A stretch of DNA of 64,000 bases from M269 sp964640795 (GTDB lineage: Bacteria > Pseudomonadota > Gammaproteobacteria > Enterobacterales > Alteromonadaceae), in contig CAZXIN010000032.1 of the NCBI GenBank assembly GCA_964640795.1, positions 1 through 64,000 on the forward strand. The letters run 5' to 3'. This document shows, piece after piece, positions 36,052 through 44,860 of the stretch. The notes under the pieces were generated by a model. The model searched no databases and was not told the DNA's origin. It saw only the letters and a program-made list of their open reading frames with translations. Within the stretch, counting starts at the first letter, position 1, and every line of letters begins with the position of its first letter. Position numbers and translations under genes: made by a program.

Positions 36052-36916
36052 TCAGGAGTTCCCTTACAATAGCGTTAACCTCTTCTTTAGCGCCTTGATA
36101 AATATCAGATACATTGCCACCTAGTGCTTTTTCAAATAATGCAATGGGTTCCCTTTTTCTATGCTTTGCAATTTCATCTTCATTCCTGTGATCATCTCCT
36201 TTGCTGTGAGGTCCCAAACGATAGGTCTCAAGGAATAACATCTCAGGCTTTTGAGTCTCTCTAATTGTCCTAACACATCGACTAGCAGCTTCAAATACGG
36301 CTAATACATCCATTCCATCAGCAACCGTGCTCGAAATACCAAATGAGTCTGCTCGTGTCAGTAAATTACCTGCATGCTGCTCGTTACTTGGTGTCGATTG
36401 CGCATAATGATTCAACTCAGCAACGAACAACACAGGTGCTTCCCAAAGAGACGCAATATTAAACGCTTCATAGATTGCACCTTCACCAAAAGTTCCATCT
36501 CCAATAAATGAAACCGCAATTGCGCCTGACATCTTAAACTTTTCAGCCAAGGCCATACCAGTGACGATAGGTACACCGGCTCCTTGAATTCCATTCGTAT
36601 AAAAATTCTTAAACTGTATATGTTGACTCCCTCCTATGCCACGACATATACCGCTAGAAAGCCCCATAATTTCAGCAATTAAGCCTTTTACATCATCACT
36701 ATAGGCTATGTAGTGCCCATGCCCTCTATGGTTTGAAAAAACAATGTCAATTTCCTTATTGATAGCGTTAATAACACCGACAGCACATGCTTCCTGACCA
36801 ATACAAGTATGAACTGTTCCATTGAGCTTTCCCTGTGAGAACAATTCCAGTAAAGACGTTTCTGTATGTCTAATTAAACATAATTCTTTGTATAGCTTTC
36901 TTTGGAATACGTCCAA
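36044..36916 (-). CDS. 2-oxoacid dehydrogenase-like E1 component, alpha subunit
   Basis: 290 aa, somewhat short for E1 alpha. The thiamine diphosphate motif runs from GDG (139-141) in SFIGDGTFGEGAIYEAFN to LFVAELN (Asn169). SNHRGHGHYIAY and GPHSKGDDHR resemble acetoin dehydrogenase E1 alpha. The start is a TTG at 36916: an in-frame stop lies three codons upstream, no ATG is near, and TAGGTGA stands 7 bases away. It probably decarboxylates a 2-oxoacid and acylates the lipoyl arm of the fusion protein encoded two genes downstream. The substrate is unknown. Confidence 0.88.
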   Translation of the reverse strand: MDVFQRKLYKELCLIRHTETSLLELFSQGKLNGTVHTCIGQEACAVGVINAINKEIDIVFSNHRGHGHYIAYSDDVKGLIAEIMGLSSGICRGIGGSQHIQFKNFYTNGIQGAGVPIVTGMALAEKFKMSGAIAVSFIGDGTFGEGAIYEAFNIASLWEAPVLFVAELNHYAQSTPSNEQHAGNLLTRADSFGISSTVADGMDVLAVFEAASRCVRTIRETQKPEMLFLETYRLGPHSKGDDHRNEDEIAKHRKREPIALFEKALGGNVSDIYQGAKEEVNAIVRELLNV

Positions 36917-37036
36917 AAGGGTTCACCTATATTTTAAAAACGGGAAAGTGCGATAATGCTATTCATTGAATTTCCGCATACTCCGTAACACGCTTAGTAA
37001 GTAATAAAAAGCTATTCACTCAATAGTGCCGATTAT

Positions 37037-38152
37037 TCAGTCTGTTCTCATATCTATAAGTTCAATCAACTTCTCTGCCACACACTCAATATCAGGCAAA
37101 GTCATATCAAAATAACTTGGCAAGTTAATCCCTCGTTCATACAAACCATAACTCACTTTGTTCCTCGTCACATTTTCAAACATTGGAAAACTAGAAACAG
37201 GGTAGAAAAATGGTCTCACCTGAATATTTTGCTCAATCATAGTTTGAATGAGAGCATCTCGTTTCCTAATATCAAAAGAAGCTGGCAGAATAGTCGTTGG
37301 CATCCAGTAACTATTAAAGCAGCTTTTCCTCTCACTATTCATTACTGTATCGGCACAATTAAGATGTTCTTTATATTGTTCAAACACCCATCGTTTATGA
37401 GCAACAAGTTCATCTACACGCTCAAGTTGAGCTAAGCCAATAGCCGCTTGCACATTAGACATTTTGTATTTGAGTCCAACTTGCTCACACCAGAATAATT
37501 TAGGTACAGCCGGGTCTCTGCCATGATTCGCTAGAATACTTGCTTGTTCAAATAGCTCCTTATTGTTGGATACCAACATTCCTCCTTCTCCAGTCGTCAA
37601 GGTTTTAGTGCCATGAAACGAAAACACACCAAAATCGCCAATTGAACCTGCTTTTAGCCCTTTATATTCCGAGCCTAATGCCTCCGCAGCATCTTCGATA
37701 ACTGGGAGGTTGTGCTTTGAAGCAATCTTCATAATGGCATCCATATCTGCCAAATTCCCATAGACATGAACAACAAGAATAGCTTTGGTTGAAGAAGTTA
37801 TTGCCGCTTCTATACTGTCTGGGTTAATGCACCACGATCTTTCCTCTACATCAACAAAAACAGGCTTAGCTCCCAACTGAACAATGGGTGATATCGATGC
37901 GATCCATGTTATATCTGGAACAATAACCTCATCTCCTAAGCCCAACCCCAAGCTAGAGAATGCTATGTGCAAAGCCCCCGTACAGCTTGATGTTGCTAAC
38001 CCATAGGGTGAGTTTTGATACGCTTTAAAACTATTTTCAAACTTAATAAGGTAGTCATAGCACTCCTCTCCCCAACCGTTGGTTATTGCATCTTGAACAT
38101 ACTCAATTTCGCGTGACGTTATTGAGGGTTTAGCGGCTAATATTTTCCTCAT
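37037..38152 (-). CDS. DegT/DnrJ/EryC1 sugar aminotransferase (perosamine-synthase-like)
   Basis: 371 aa PLP enzyme with SFHGTKTLTTGEGG (Lys183 as PLP lysine) and VIEDAAEALGSEYKG. The FHGTKT sequence is typical of GDP-perosamine synthase (4-aminotransferase) relatives. It overlaps the C-methyltransferase gene by 4 bp and precedes the E1/acyltransferase genes. I infer that it aminates C-4 of the CDP-sugar made by rfbF/rfbG and the methyltransferase, giving the amine to be acylated. Confidence 0.87.
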   Translation of the reverse strand: MRKILAAKPSITSREIEYVQDAITNGWGEECYDYLIKFENSFKAYQNSPYGLATSSCTGALHIAFSSLGLGLGDEVIVPDITWIASISPIVQLGAKPVFVDVEERSWCINPDSIEAAITSSTKAILVVHVYGNLADMDAIMKIASKHNLPVIEDAAEALGSEYKGLKAGSIGDFGVFSFHGTKTLTTGEGGMLVSNNKELFEQASILANHGRDPAVPKLFWCEQVGLKYKMSNVQAAIGLAQLERVDELVAHKRWVFEQYKEHLNCADTVMNSERKSCFNSYWMPTTILPASFDIRKRDALIQTMIEQNIQVRPFFYPVSSFPMFENVTRNKVSYGLYERGINLPSYFDMTLPDIECVAEKLIELIDMRTD

Positions 38153-39369
38153 AAGTCAATGTCCAGATTTGGCATAAGGGTCACGAAAGTAGTCCCTGTC
38201 ATAAAGGCGAGCTGCTCCTTTACTTCATCCTTAATATTCCAAGGCAATATAACCAAGTAGTCTGGAGGATTAGTGACTAAAACTTCAGGTGATAAGATTG
38301 GAATATGACTACCAGGCATGAGCTTTCCTTGCTTGGACTGCGCTGCATCACATATCCCCGGTAACAAGTCTGGTTTGACACCAGAATAATTTAAGAGCGT
38401 ATTGCCCTTTGCCGCAGCACCATAACCTAAGACTGTTTTTCCTTTCAATTTCAGGTCGAGTAAAAAATCAAGTAAGTTATGTTTAGTCGTTTCAACTCGC
38501 CTTTGAAAATTAAGATAAGTGTCGAGAGACAATATTCCGAATGTTTCCTCTTTTTGCAGTAGCGCCTTCAAGTTATCGGTAGGCAACCTGTTAGACTCCG
38601 ACTTAGCAGCATAAATCCTTAAGCTTCCGCCATGAGTGGACAACTCTTCCACATCAAAAACATCCAACCCAGCATTTCTGAATATTGCTACAACCACATG
38701 TAAAGATAAATACGAAAAATGCTCATGGTAAATCGTATCGAATTGATTAAATTCAATGAGTTTCTGTAGATGCGGAAACTCCATAGTAACCACACCACTA
38801 CTTTTTAGCGCTAGGTAAAGTCCACTCACAAAATCATTAATATCTGGGACATGGGCTAGGACATTATTTCCTATTATCAAATCAGCTGCTCTTTGTGTTT
38901 CAGAAAGCTTTTTTGCTAATACTGACGTAAAGAAGTCTTCAACCACAGGAATACCCAATTCTCTGGCAGCGCTAGCTGTAGCTGTCGTAGGTTCAATACC
39001 AAGGCAAGGTATTTGAGCCGCTACAAAGTTTTTTAACAAATATCCATCATTAGAGGCAATTTCAATGACATAACTGCTTTCATCAAGATCCAACCTTTGC
39101 GTTATCATTTTTGTGTAATCTGCGGCATGTTTAAGCCAACCGGAAGATACTGATGAGAAATAAGCATAGTCAGCATTGAACATGTCTTCTGCCGCGACAA
39201 AGTCCTTTGTCTGAACTAACCAACATTTATCACAGACAAAAACTTCAAGCGGATAGTAAACTTCTGATTTGCATAAAACTGTAGAGTCCAGATAAGCATT
39301 CGAAGGTGGTGCATACCCCAAGTCAACAAACTTATTGGATAGTACCTTCCCGCAATGGCGGCAGTTCAT
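38149..39369 (-). CDS. NDP-hexose 3-C-methyltransferase (TylCIII/TcaB9-like)
   Basis: 406 aa three-domain enzyme. The N-terminal zinc-binding domain has CRHC and CDKC pairs (Cys3/Cys6, Cys46/Cys49). The SAM domain has VIEIASNDGYLLKNF, and the catalytic block YHEHFSYLSL is followed by STHGGSLRIYA. The C-terminal domain has VLGYGAAAKGNTLLNY and PDYLVILPWN. Family members methylate C-3 of a 4-keto-6-deoxyhexose. It is encoded between the epimerase and the aminotransferase, consistent with acting before amination. Confidence 0.9.
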   Translation of the reverse strand: MNCRHCGKVLSNKFVDLGYAPPSNAYLDSTVLCKSEVYYPLEVFVCDKCWLVQTKDFVAAEDMFNADYAYFSSVSSGWLKHAADYTKMITQRLDLDESSYVIEIASNDGYLLKNFVAAQIPCLGIEPTTATASAARELGIPVVEDFFTSVLAKKLSETQRAADLIIGNNVLAHVPDINDFVSGLYLALKSSGVVTMEFPHLQKLIEFNQFDTIYHEHFSYLSLHVVVAIFRNAGLDVFDVEELSTHGGSLRIYAAKSESNRLPTDNLKALLQKEETFGILSLDTYLNFQRRVETTKHNLLDFLLDLKLKGKTVLGYGAAAKGNTLLNYSGVKPDLLPGICDAAQSKQGKLMPGSHIPILSPEVLVTNPPDYLVILPWNIKDEVKEQLAFMTGTTFVTLMPNLDIDL

Positions 39370-39917
39370 AATGAAACCCCAGAAAAGTCTTTAGAAATTA
39401 AAGGGTGATTCCTGTCTTTTTCAGATATTTCAGAGCAGATCAGTGGCCATTTTATATTCATTGTTGGGTCATCGTACCTAAATCCCAACTCGTATTCAGG
39501 CTGGTAGAATTCGGTATGAAGATAAAGCATCTTGACATTGTCCGTTAGCGCTTGAAACCCATGTGCAAATCCATCAGGAATTATCATCATATTGTTAGAG
39601 TCAGCGCTCAATATCTCGCTGTGCCAATGTAAGAATGTTGATGATGAAGCACGGAGATCAACGGCAACGTCAAAAACCTCACCCTCAATACACCTAACAA
39701 ATTTAGTTTCTGTCGCTGGCACTGCTTGAGAATGTAACCCTCTTATTGCACCTCGCTTAGCCGTACAAGAATAATTCACTTGCACAATATTTAAATTAGC
39801 TTGAGTGGCCTTGAGTGCCCCCTGACAAAAAAGTCGGGAAAACTTACCGCGCTCATCGCTTTTAGCCTGACTGTCTACGATGAACAGACCTTCCAATGCC
39901 GTGGGAACAAAATTCAA
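39366..39917 (-). CDS. RmlC-family 4-keto-6-deoxyhexose 3,5-epimerase
   Basis: 183 aa cupin of the dTDP-4-dehydrorhamnose 3,5-epimerase family. It has IRGLHSQ with the catalytic His62 (usual RGLHYQ), VFDVAVDLR and DGFAHGFQAL. Context argues that it acts on a CDP-sugar after C-methylation rather than on dTDP-rhamnose. Start is a TTG forming a TTGA overlap with the rfbG stop; an in-frame stop lies five codons upstream. Confidence 0.87.
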   Translation of the reverse strand: MNFVPTALEGLFIVDSQAKSDERGKFSRLFCQGALKATQANLNIVQVNYSCTAKRGAIRGLHSQAVPATETKFVRCIEGEVFDVAVDLRASSSTFLHWHSEILSADSNNMMIIPDGFAHGFQALTDNVKMLYLHTEFYQPEYELGFRYDDPTMNIKWPLICSEISEKDRNHPLISKDFSGVSL

Positions 39918-41002
39918 TGGTTGCGCTCTTCATTCATTCGATAATCAGTTATTTGTTGCAAACAAATATCCCTTGCTGAATCACCACTTTCGACATGCTG
40001 TGACCATTCAATAATACTTCTTAACGCCTTTTCTATCGTCCACCGTGGATACCACTTAAGCTTACTGTTAGCCAAAGAGCAATCCAAAGCCAAAAGCTGC
40101 GCTTCATGCAAAACTACTTCACCTTCTTGCACAACCTCAACCTCAGAAGGATAGTTTTGAACAATAAATTCAGTAATCCAATTAACCGTTCTTGTTGCGT
40201 CTTTGTCAGGCCCAAAATTCCAAGCATGAACATATTCACTGCCATCTACAGCCATCTTTTCAGCAACCTTCAAATAGCCATATAATGGCTCTAAAACATG
40301 TTGCCATGGCCTTACTGCAGTTGGGTTTCGTAACGAAATCTTTGTTTTATTTTTAATGGCATTAAGTATGTCAGGAATAATTCGGTTTTCTGAAAAATCT
40401 CCCCCCCCTATTACATTTCCCGCTCTCACTGTTGCTAGAGCAACATTATGCTTTGTATATTGCTCAGGGGGAAAAAAGGACGAACGATAAGAGGAAGCTA
40501 AAATTTCCATACAGGCTTTACTACTGCTATAGGGGTCATACCCACCTAATCGATCGGACTCTCGATATCCCCATGACCATTCTTGGTTTTCATAACATTT
40601 ATCAGTCGATACTAATACAATTGAACGGACAGAATCAGCTCTTCTGCATGCCTCTAATACATTAAGAGTTCCTATCACATTGGTTTCATATGTTTGCTTA
40701 GGGGTATGGTATGACTCAATCACTAATGCCTGTGCAGCAAGGTGGAACACTATTTCAGGCTTATACTTTGCAAAACTCGACTGTAATAGCTCATCGTCAG
40801 AAAGCTCACCAATAATGCTGGTTATACCTTTTTCGACACACGCCATGTCATATAAATTAGGTTGGCTTTCAGGTTTACGTGAATACCCAATAACAATAGC
40901 CCCTAAGCGTTCTAACAATAAACACAGCCAACTACCTTTAAAGCCGGTATGCCCTGTGACTAAAACCCTTTTCCCTTGCCAAAAGTCAACATTCATTTCC
41001 AT
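39914..41002 (-). CDS. rfbG: CDP-glucose 4,6-dehydratase
   Basis: 362 aa extended SDR. It has GHTGFKGSWLCLLLERLGA, EIVFHLAAQALVIESY, STDKCYENQEWSWGYRESD and YDPYSSSK (YxxxK), all characteristic of RfbG. The coding strand contains eight consecutive G (plus-strand C at 40401-40408) in the VIGGGDFSENR codons. It overlaps rfbF and the epimerase gene and commits CDP-glucose to CDP-4-keto-6-deoxyglucose. Confidence 0.95.
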   Translation of the reverse strand: MEMNVDFWQGKRVLVTGHTGFKGSWLCLLLERLGAIVIGYSRKPESQPNLYDMACVEKGITSIIGELSDDELLQSSFAKYKPEIVFHLAAQALVIESYHTPKQTYETNVIGTLNVLEACRRADSVRSIVLVSTDKCYENQEWSWGYRESDRLGGYDPYSSSKACMEILASSYRSSFFPPEQYTKHNVALATVRAGNVIGGGDFSENRIIPDILNAIKNKTKISLRNPTAVRPWQHVLEPLYGYLKVAEKMAVDGSEYVHAWNFGPDKDATRTVNWITEFIVQNYPSEVEVVQEGEVVLHEAQLLALDCSLANSKLKWYPRWTIEKALRSIIEWSQHVESGDSARDICLQQITDYRMNEERNH

Positions 41003-41766
41003 TTAACCCATGGCGCACTATCATTTTTTAGCATATCTTCAAGTTGGTTTTTATCTCGCAAGGTATCCATTGGCTTCCAAAAGCCTGAATGCTTATAACA
41101 GGAAAGTTGCCCATCCTTTGCAAGATTTTGTAATGGCTCTCTCTCCCACATGGTGTGAGCGTCGTCTAGATAATCAAATACCCCTGGAGAAAGCACAAAG
41201 TAGCCACCACTCACCCAAGAGTCATCTCCAGGCGGCTTTTCCTGAAAATGATTAATCATATTACCATCAATATTCAGAGCACCAAATCGACCAGGAGGCT
41301 GAATAGCGGTAACTGTAGCAAGGCAACCTGAGTTCTCATGATGAGACACTGTATCCTCAATATTTATGTCGCTTACACCATCTCCATAGGTGAAGCAAAA
41401 GTTTTCATTTTCGTTGAGGTATTTACGAACCTGTTTTAACCGGCCACCTGTCCCACTCTCTAAACCTGTATCAACCAATGTCACCTTCCAAGGCTCAGCG
41501 TGATTAGAGTGAACTTCCATCTCATTTTTGGCCATATCAAAAGTAACGTCAGACATATGCAGAAAGTAATTGGCAAAATATTCCTTAATTACATACCCCT
41601 TGTATCCGCAGCAAATAATGAATTCTTGGATACCATAGAATGAGTAGGTTTTCATTATATGCCAGAGTATGGGCCTTCCTCCGATATCGATCATAGGTTT
41701 GGGTTTTAAGTGGGACTCTTCACTAATACGTGTGCCCAAACCACCAGCAAGTATCACAGCTTTCAT
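40993..41766 (-). CDS. rfbF: Glucose-1-phosphate cytidylyltransferase
   Basis: 257 aa nucleotidyltransferase with AGGLGTRISEESHLKPKPM, a diagnostic RfbF start, followed by YGDGVSDINI and GRFGALNIDGN. It makes CDP-glucose for rfbG. It overlaps rfbG by 10 bp and the upstream glycosyltransferase by 4 bp. This fixes the nucleotide of this branch as CDP. Confidence 0.95.
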   Translation of the reverse strand: MKAVILAGGLGTRISEESHLKPKPMIDIGGRPILWHIMKTYSFYGIQEFIICCGYKGYVIKEYFANYFLHMSDVTFDMAKNEMEVHSNHAEPWKVTLVDTGLESGTGGRLKQVRKYLNENENFCFTYGDGVSDINIEDTVSHHENSGCLATVTAIQPPGRFGALNIDGNMINHFQEKPPGDDSWVSGGYFVLSPGVFDYLDDAHTMWEREPLQNLAKDGQLSCYKHSGFWKPMDTLRDKNQLEDMLKNDSAPWVKWK

Positions 41767-42608
41767 CGTTCGTCATTTTCCATCAAACAGCGCACACTGA
41801 AACGTTTATCAAACGAAGCTAACATCTCATTGTGAAGATACGTTCGCATGCGTTCGTCACCTGTATATAACTTATCAAATACATTTAGATGATTGATAAT
41901 AAAGTCATAACTACTCAGATAGTCATCAGCCCCTAGAATTCGCTGGTTCTGGGTTGATGTTCGTTGGCTAAACGTACGAACATGGTATTCACCGCCAGAT
42001 ATGTAAGCTAACCTGCCATGCCATAACAGGTAAGCTATCATAGTAAAGTCAGCCCCTCTTTTATCAGCATTGATTTCATATCCAGCCAACACAGAACGCC
42101 TTAAGATAGAATATATTTGCGTACACCAAACATGTGTCTTGGATGCCTGCAAAAAGCGCGCTAATTTACTACCGCTATAATTTCTCATATCATCAGAAAA
42201 AACACCTTGAGCCACATCGTCCGCTATTCTGTATGGAGTTCCAAGCGCCATAACAACATCAGGAGTTGAATCAAGTAGCTTCACACCTAATGATAAATAG
42301 CCCTCACCAACAAGAAAGTCATGCCCTCCTAGCATCATGACGTATTCGGAATCAGCATAAGAATATAAGAATTGATAATTCTTTCCTGCCCCCATGTTTT
42401 TAGGCTGACGTATCAAAACAAAACGGGGATCATCATTCGCCACTTTTTGGCATATCTCCCATGTACCATCGGTAGAACAATTGTCTGAAACAATAAAAGA
42501 TACATCTTCCATATCTTGCATTTTCAATGACAATAACGTTTTCTCGATATACTTTTCTTCATTGAAAATTGGAACAATAACGATCAATTTACTACTAATT
42601 TTAGACAT
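41763..42608 (-). CDS. GT2-family glycosyltransferase
   Basis: 281 aa, GT-A fold. It begins LIVIVPIFNEEKYIEKTLLS, with SDNCSTDGTWEIC and VMMLGGHDFL as donor/metal site region. No membrane segment is seen. It is encoded immediately upstream of rfbF and may transfer the CDP-derived sugar. Acceptor and donor are not determinable from sequence. Confidence 0.85.
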   Translation of the reverse strand: MSKISSKLIVIVPIFNEEKYIEKTLLSLKMQDMEDVSFIVSDNCSTDGTWEICQKVANDDPRFVLIRQPKNMGAGKNYQFLYSYADSEYVMMLGGHDFLVGEGYLSLGVKLLDSTPDVVMALGTPYRIADDVAQGVFSDDMRNYSGSKLARFLQASKTHVWCTQIYSILRRSVLAGYEINADKRGADFTMIAYLLWHGRLAYISGGEYHVRTFSQRTSTQNQRILGADDYLSSYDFIINHLNVFDKLYTGDERMRTYLHNEMLASFDKRFSVRCLMENDER

Positions 42609-42614
42609 AAGCTT

Positions 42615-43580
42615 TTAACCTTGGCCCTTTACATAGATATAAAAATCCGAGAATGATGTTAGCTCATAATTTCCATTATAACCGTATTGATTATCTATTT
42701 TCCTGTCTAGTTTCCAGTCAGAGAATTTCTCCTTTATATAATTTGAAAATTTCCTGTGCTTAACATGTGAAGCAACTGCAGATACTTGGCCATTATTAAG
42801 ATCGCTATTGCTTGAATAGATAATAATATATTTTGACGAAGACGAAAAAACCCTATCCATATACTCTTCATACACCCTATCTTCAATCAAGTGATATATG
42901 ACATCTAATGACAAAACTAGCTCAGCTTTTTCGCCACTATATTCAGACATTAGCTTAAAGATTTTACATTTGTCTGATTTAAATTTTCTCATGCATAAAT
43001 TAATAGCAGTCGAACTTACATCAAAGCCAATATATTTAGGGTAATTAGAAAGGCTTAGTTGGTTACCATCGCCACAACCAAACTCCAAAACACTACTAAT
43101 TCTGTTTTCATTCACAAAGCTGTTAATAATATTGGCTTTGAATTCCGCAAGATGATTATATGAACCACAGCCAGAATTTGATCCAGAGAGATAGCGTTTA
43201 TCCCAATACTCCGCAGATTTAAAGGATTCATCAATAATATTACACTGCGTCACTTTAATAACATTATCTAGATTTCCCTTAAACTCCATAATATTTTGCT
43301 CAATTTCATCAGCAAAGGCTATAGAAGCAATAACGATATAGTCAGGTTCGTTCCATGGCATTGACAATGGAGATATACGGACAGCATCTTTAGCTTTATT
43401 ATCTGAATTCGGTTCCAAAATTTCAGTAAAATTTTTATCTATAACCCACGCTATCTCACAATAATTTAGCGCTTTAATTTGTTTTCTGAAGCTTGTGAAT
43501 ATCTCACCAGCACCATATATTGCAATTCTCTTATTTGGTCTGACAGCATCAAACGGAAACAGCACATATTTACTATTCAT
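42615..43580 (-). CDS. Class I SAM methyltransferase with N-terminal Rossmann module
   Basis: 321 aa. Residues 1-110 form a module (RIAIYGAGEIFTSFRKQI ... AWVIDKNF ... PDYIVIASIAF) nearly matching the one in the next protein upstream. Residues 140-320 are a SAM methyltransferase (VLEFGCGDGNQLSLSNYPKY, VLSLDVIYHLIE). Strongly AT-rich. The target is unknown. Confidence 0.78.
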   Translation of the reverse strand: MNSKYVLFPFDAVRPNKRIAIYGAGEIFTSFRKQIKALNYCEIAWVIDKNFTEILEPNSDNKAKDAVRISPLSMPWNEPDYIVIASIAFADEIEQNIMEFKGNLDNVIKVTQCNIIDESFKSAEYWDKRYLSGSNSGCGSYNHLAEFKANIINSFVNENRISSVLEFGCGDGNQLSLSNYPKYIGFDVSSTAINLCMRKFKSDKCKIFKLMSEYSGEKAELVLSLDVIYHLIEDRVYEEYMDRVFSSSSKYIIIYSSNSDLNNGQVSAVASHVKHRKFSNYIKEKFSDWKLDRKIDNQYGYNGNYELTSFSDFYIYVKGQG

Positions 43581-43601
43581 AGAAGTAAGTATCCCAAATA
43601 G

Positions 43602-44792
43602 CTACAGATTAAGATAACGAAATAGATCATAGTGCTCAAAAACGGCTTTAACTTGATAATCATTTGGTGAAAAGCCTTTTTCGTCGATATGAAGGTTATG
43701 CTCACATAAAGAAACATCTTGAGTCCCACTAACATAATTAAAGGTTTTTAGTCCATTTGATAAAATCTTAGATTTTGTTTTATTTATTAGAGACATTGAT
43801 TTAAACCAAATATCATCAGCTGTTGGACACAGAGACATTGCCTTCTTCAAATCAGTCACATCTCTATGCAATGTCCTTGGGGGATATAGTACTCCCCCAC
43901 ACCCTACCGGTAGTATAAACTCCGATGCTTCACCACATATGTCATCACCAGTACCCCACTCGGCATAAGGTAGTAATTTAGTACAGGAGTCAAAACTGAT
44001 ACGATGCCCGTGATGACAGTGAATAGTATCGGGCTCCTTTTGATAAGCTATGTACAACTTTTCTAACCAGTCAGAAGGAAACAAGATATCATCATCAACT
44101 GTAACGATAATTGCATCACTAAATGCTTGTACCGCCGGGATCAACTTCTTATAACTTCTTATATCCTTACAAGCTTTGATAACCAACCCTTTTGATACCT
44201 TATCAAGAAGCTCTTTAGGAAGGTTTTTTATACTTAAGTTACCATCAATGAGAATATCTTCTCCTAACCATAGTATAATAGAATCTGCCTTAAGCGACTG
44301 TTGCATAAGGCTTTCTATAACCATATGCACAGTGTCAATTCTCGATGGTATCGATGTCAAACTGACTATGAGTGCAGGACTTCTTTCGATATATATGTTT
44401 CCTGTCTCGATCAACTTCCTTTGTTGATCTAGGTCTTCCTTATAGTCAGCTTTTATATTGACGACATTTGAACCTTCTATGCTAATTACTTTGTCTAAAT
44501 CACCTTTTCTGAAAAAGATCTCTTTCTGAATCTCAATCGCATATTCAATCGATGCAATGACAATGTAATCAGGAAGATTCCAATCCATTTCATCAGGTGA
44601 GCAGTAACGTATATTTCTATTGGAGTCTGTATAACTTTCTGATATTTTTCTATCAATAACCCAAAGAATATGACAATAGTTTAAAGCCTCCACTTGAGAC
44701 AAAAATTCTTCAAAAATAACGCCTGAACCATAGATAGCAATGTTAGAACCTTTCGTCACCGCATCAAAAGGAAATATACGTAACTTTGGCAT
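43602..44792 (-). CDS. Glycosyltransferase-like protein with N-terminal Rossmann module
   Basis: 396 aa from the ATG at 44792, which has GGAG 9 bases upstream; a GTG at 44807 is the longer alternative. Residues 1-110 repeat the module of the downstream methyltransferase (NIAIYGSGVIFEEFLSQV ... WVIDRKI ... PDYIVIASIEY). The C-terminal part resembles a GT-A glycosyltransferase: IVSLTSIPSRIDTVHMVIES, then VTVDDDILFPSDWLEKL with a DDD metal motif, then GCGGVLYPPR. AT-rich. Confidence 0.75.
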   Translation of the reverse strand: MPKLRIFPFDAVTKGSNIAIYGSGVIFEEFLSQVEALNYCHILWVIDRKISESYTDSNRNIRYCSPDEMDWNLPDYIVIASIEYAIEIQKEIFFRKGDLDKVISIEGSNVVNIKADYKEDLDQQRKLIETGNIYIERSPALIVSLTSIPSRIDTVHMVIESLMQQSLKADSIILWLGEDILIDGNLSIKNLPKELLDKVSKGLVIKACKDIRSYKKLIPAVQAFSDAIIVTVDDDILFPSDWLEKLYIAYQKEPDTIHCHHGHRISFDSCTKLLPYAEWGTGDDICGEASEFILPVGCGGVLYPPRTLHRDVTDLKKAMSLCPTADDIWFKSMSLINKTKSKILSNGLKTFNYVSGTQDVSLCEHNLHIDEKGFSPNDYQVKAVFEHYDLFRYLNL

Positions 44793-44860
44793 TACCCCAA
44801 ACTCCACTTAAAATATCGAGTAGATATTCTCTTTTCACTTTACATAATGCGTACATATTC

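Noticed and set aside
39366..39917. Reading the RmlC-like gene as dTDP-rhamnose rmlC
   Set aside because: It lies between rfbG and the C-methyltransferase, away from rmlBA, and no rmlD gene is present.
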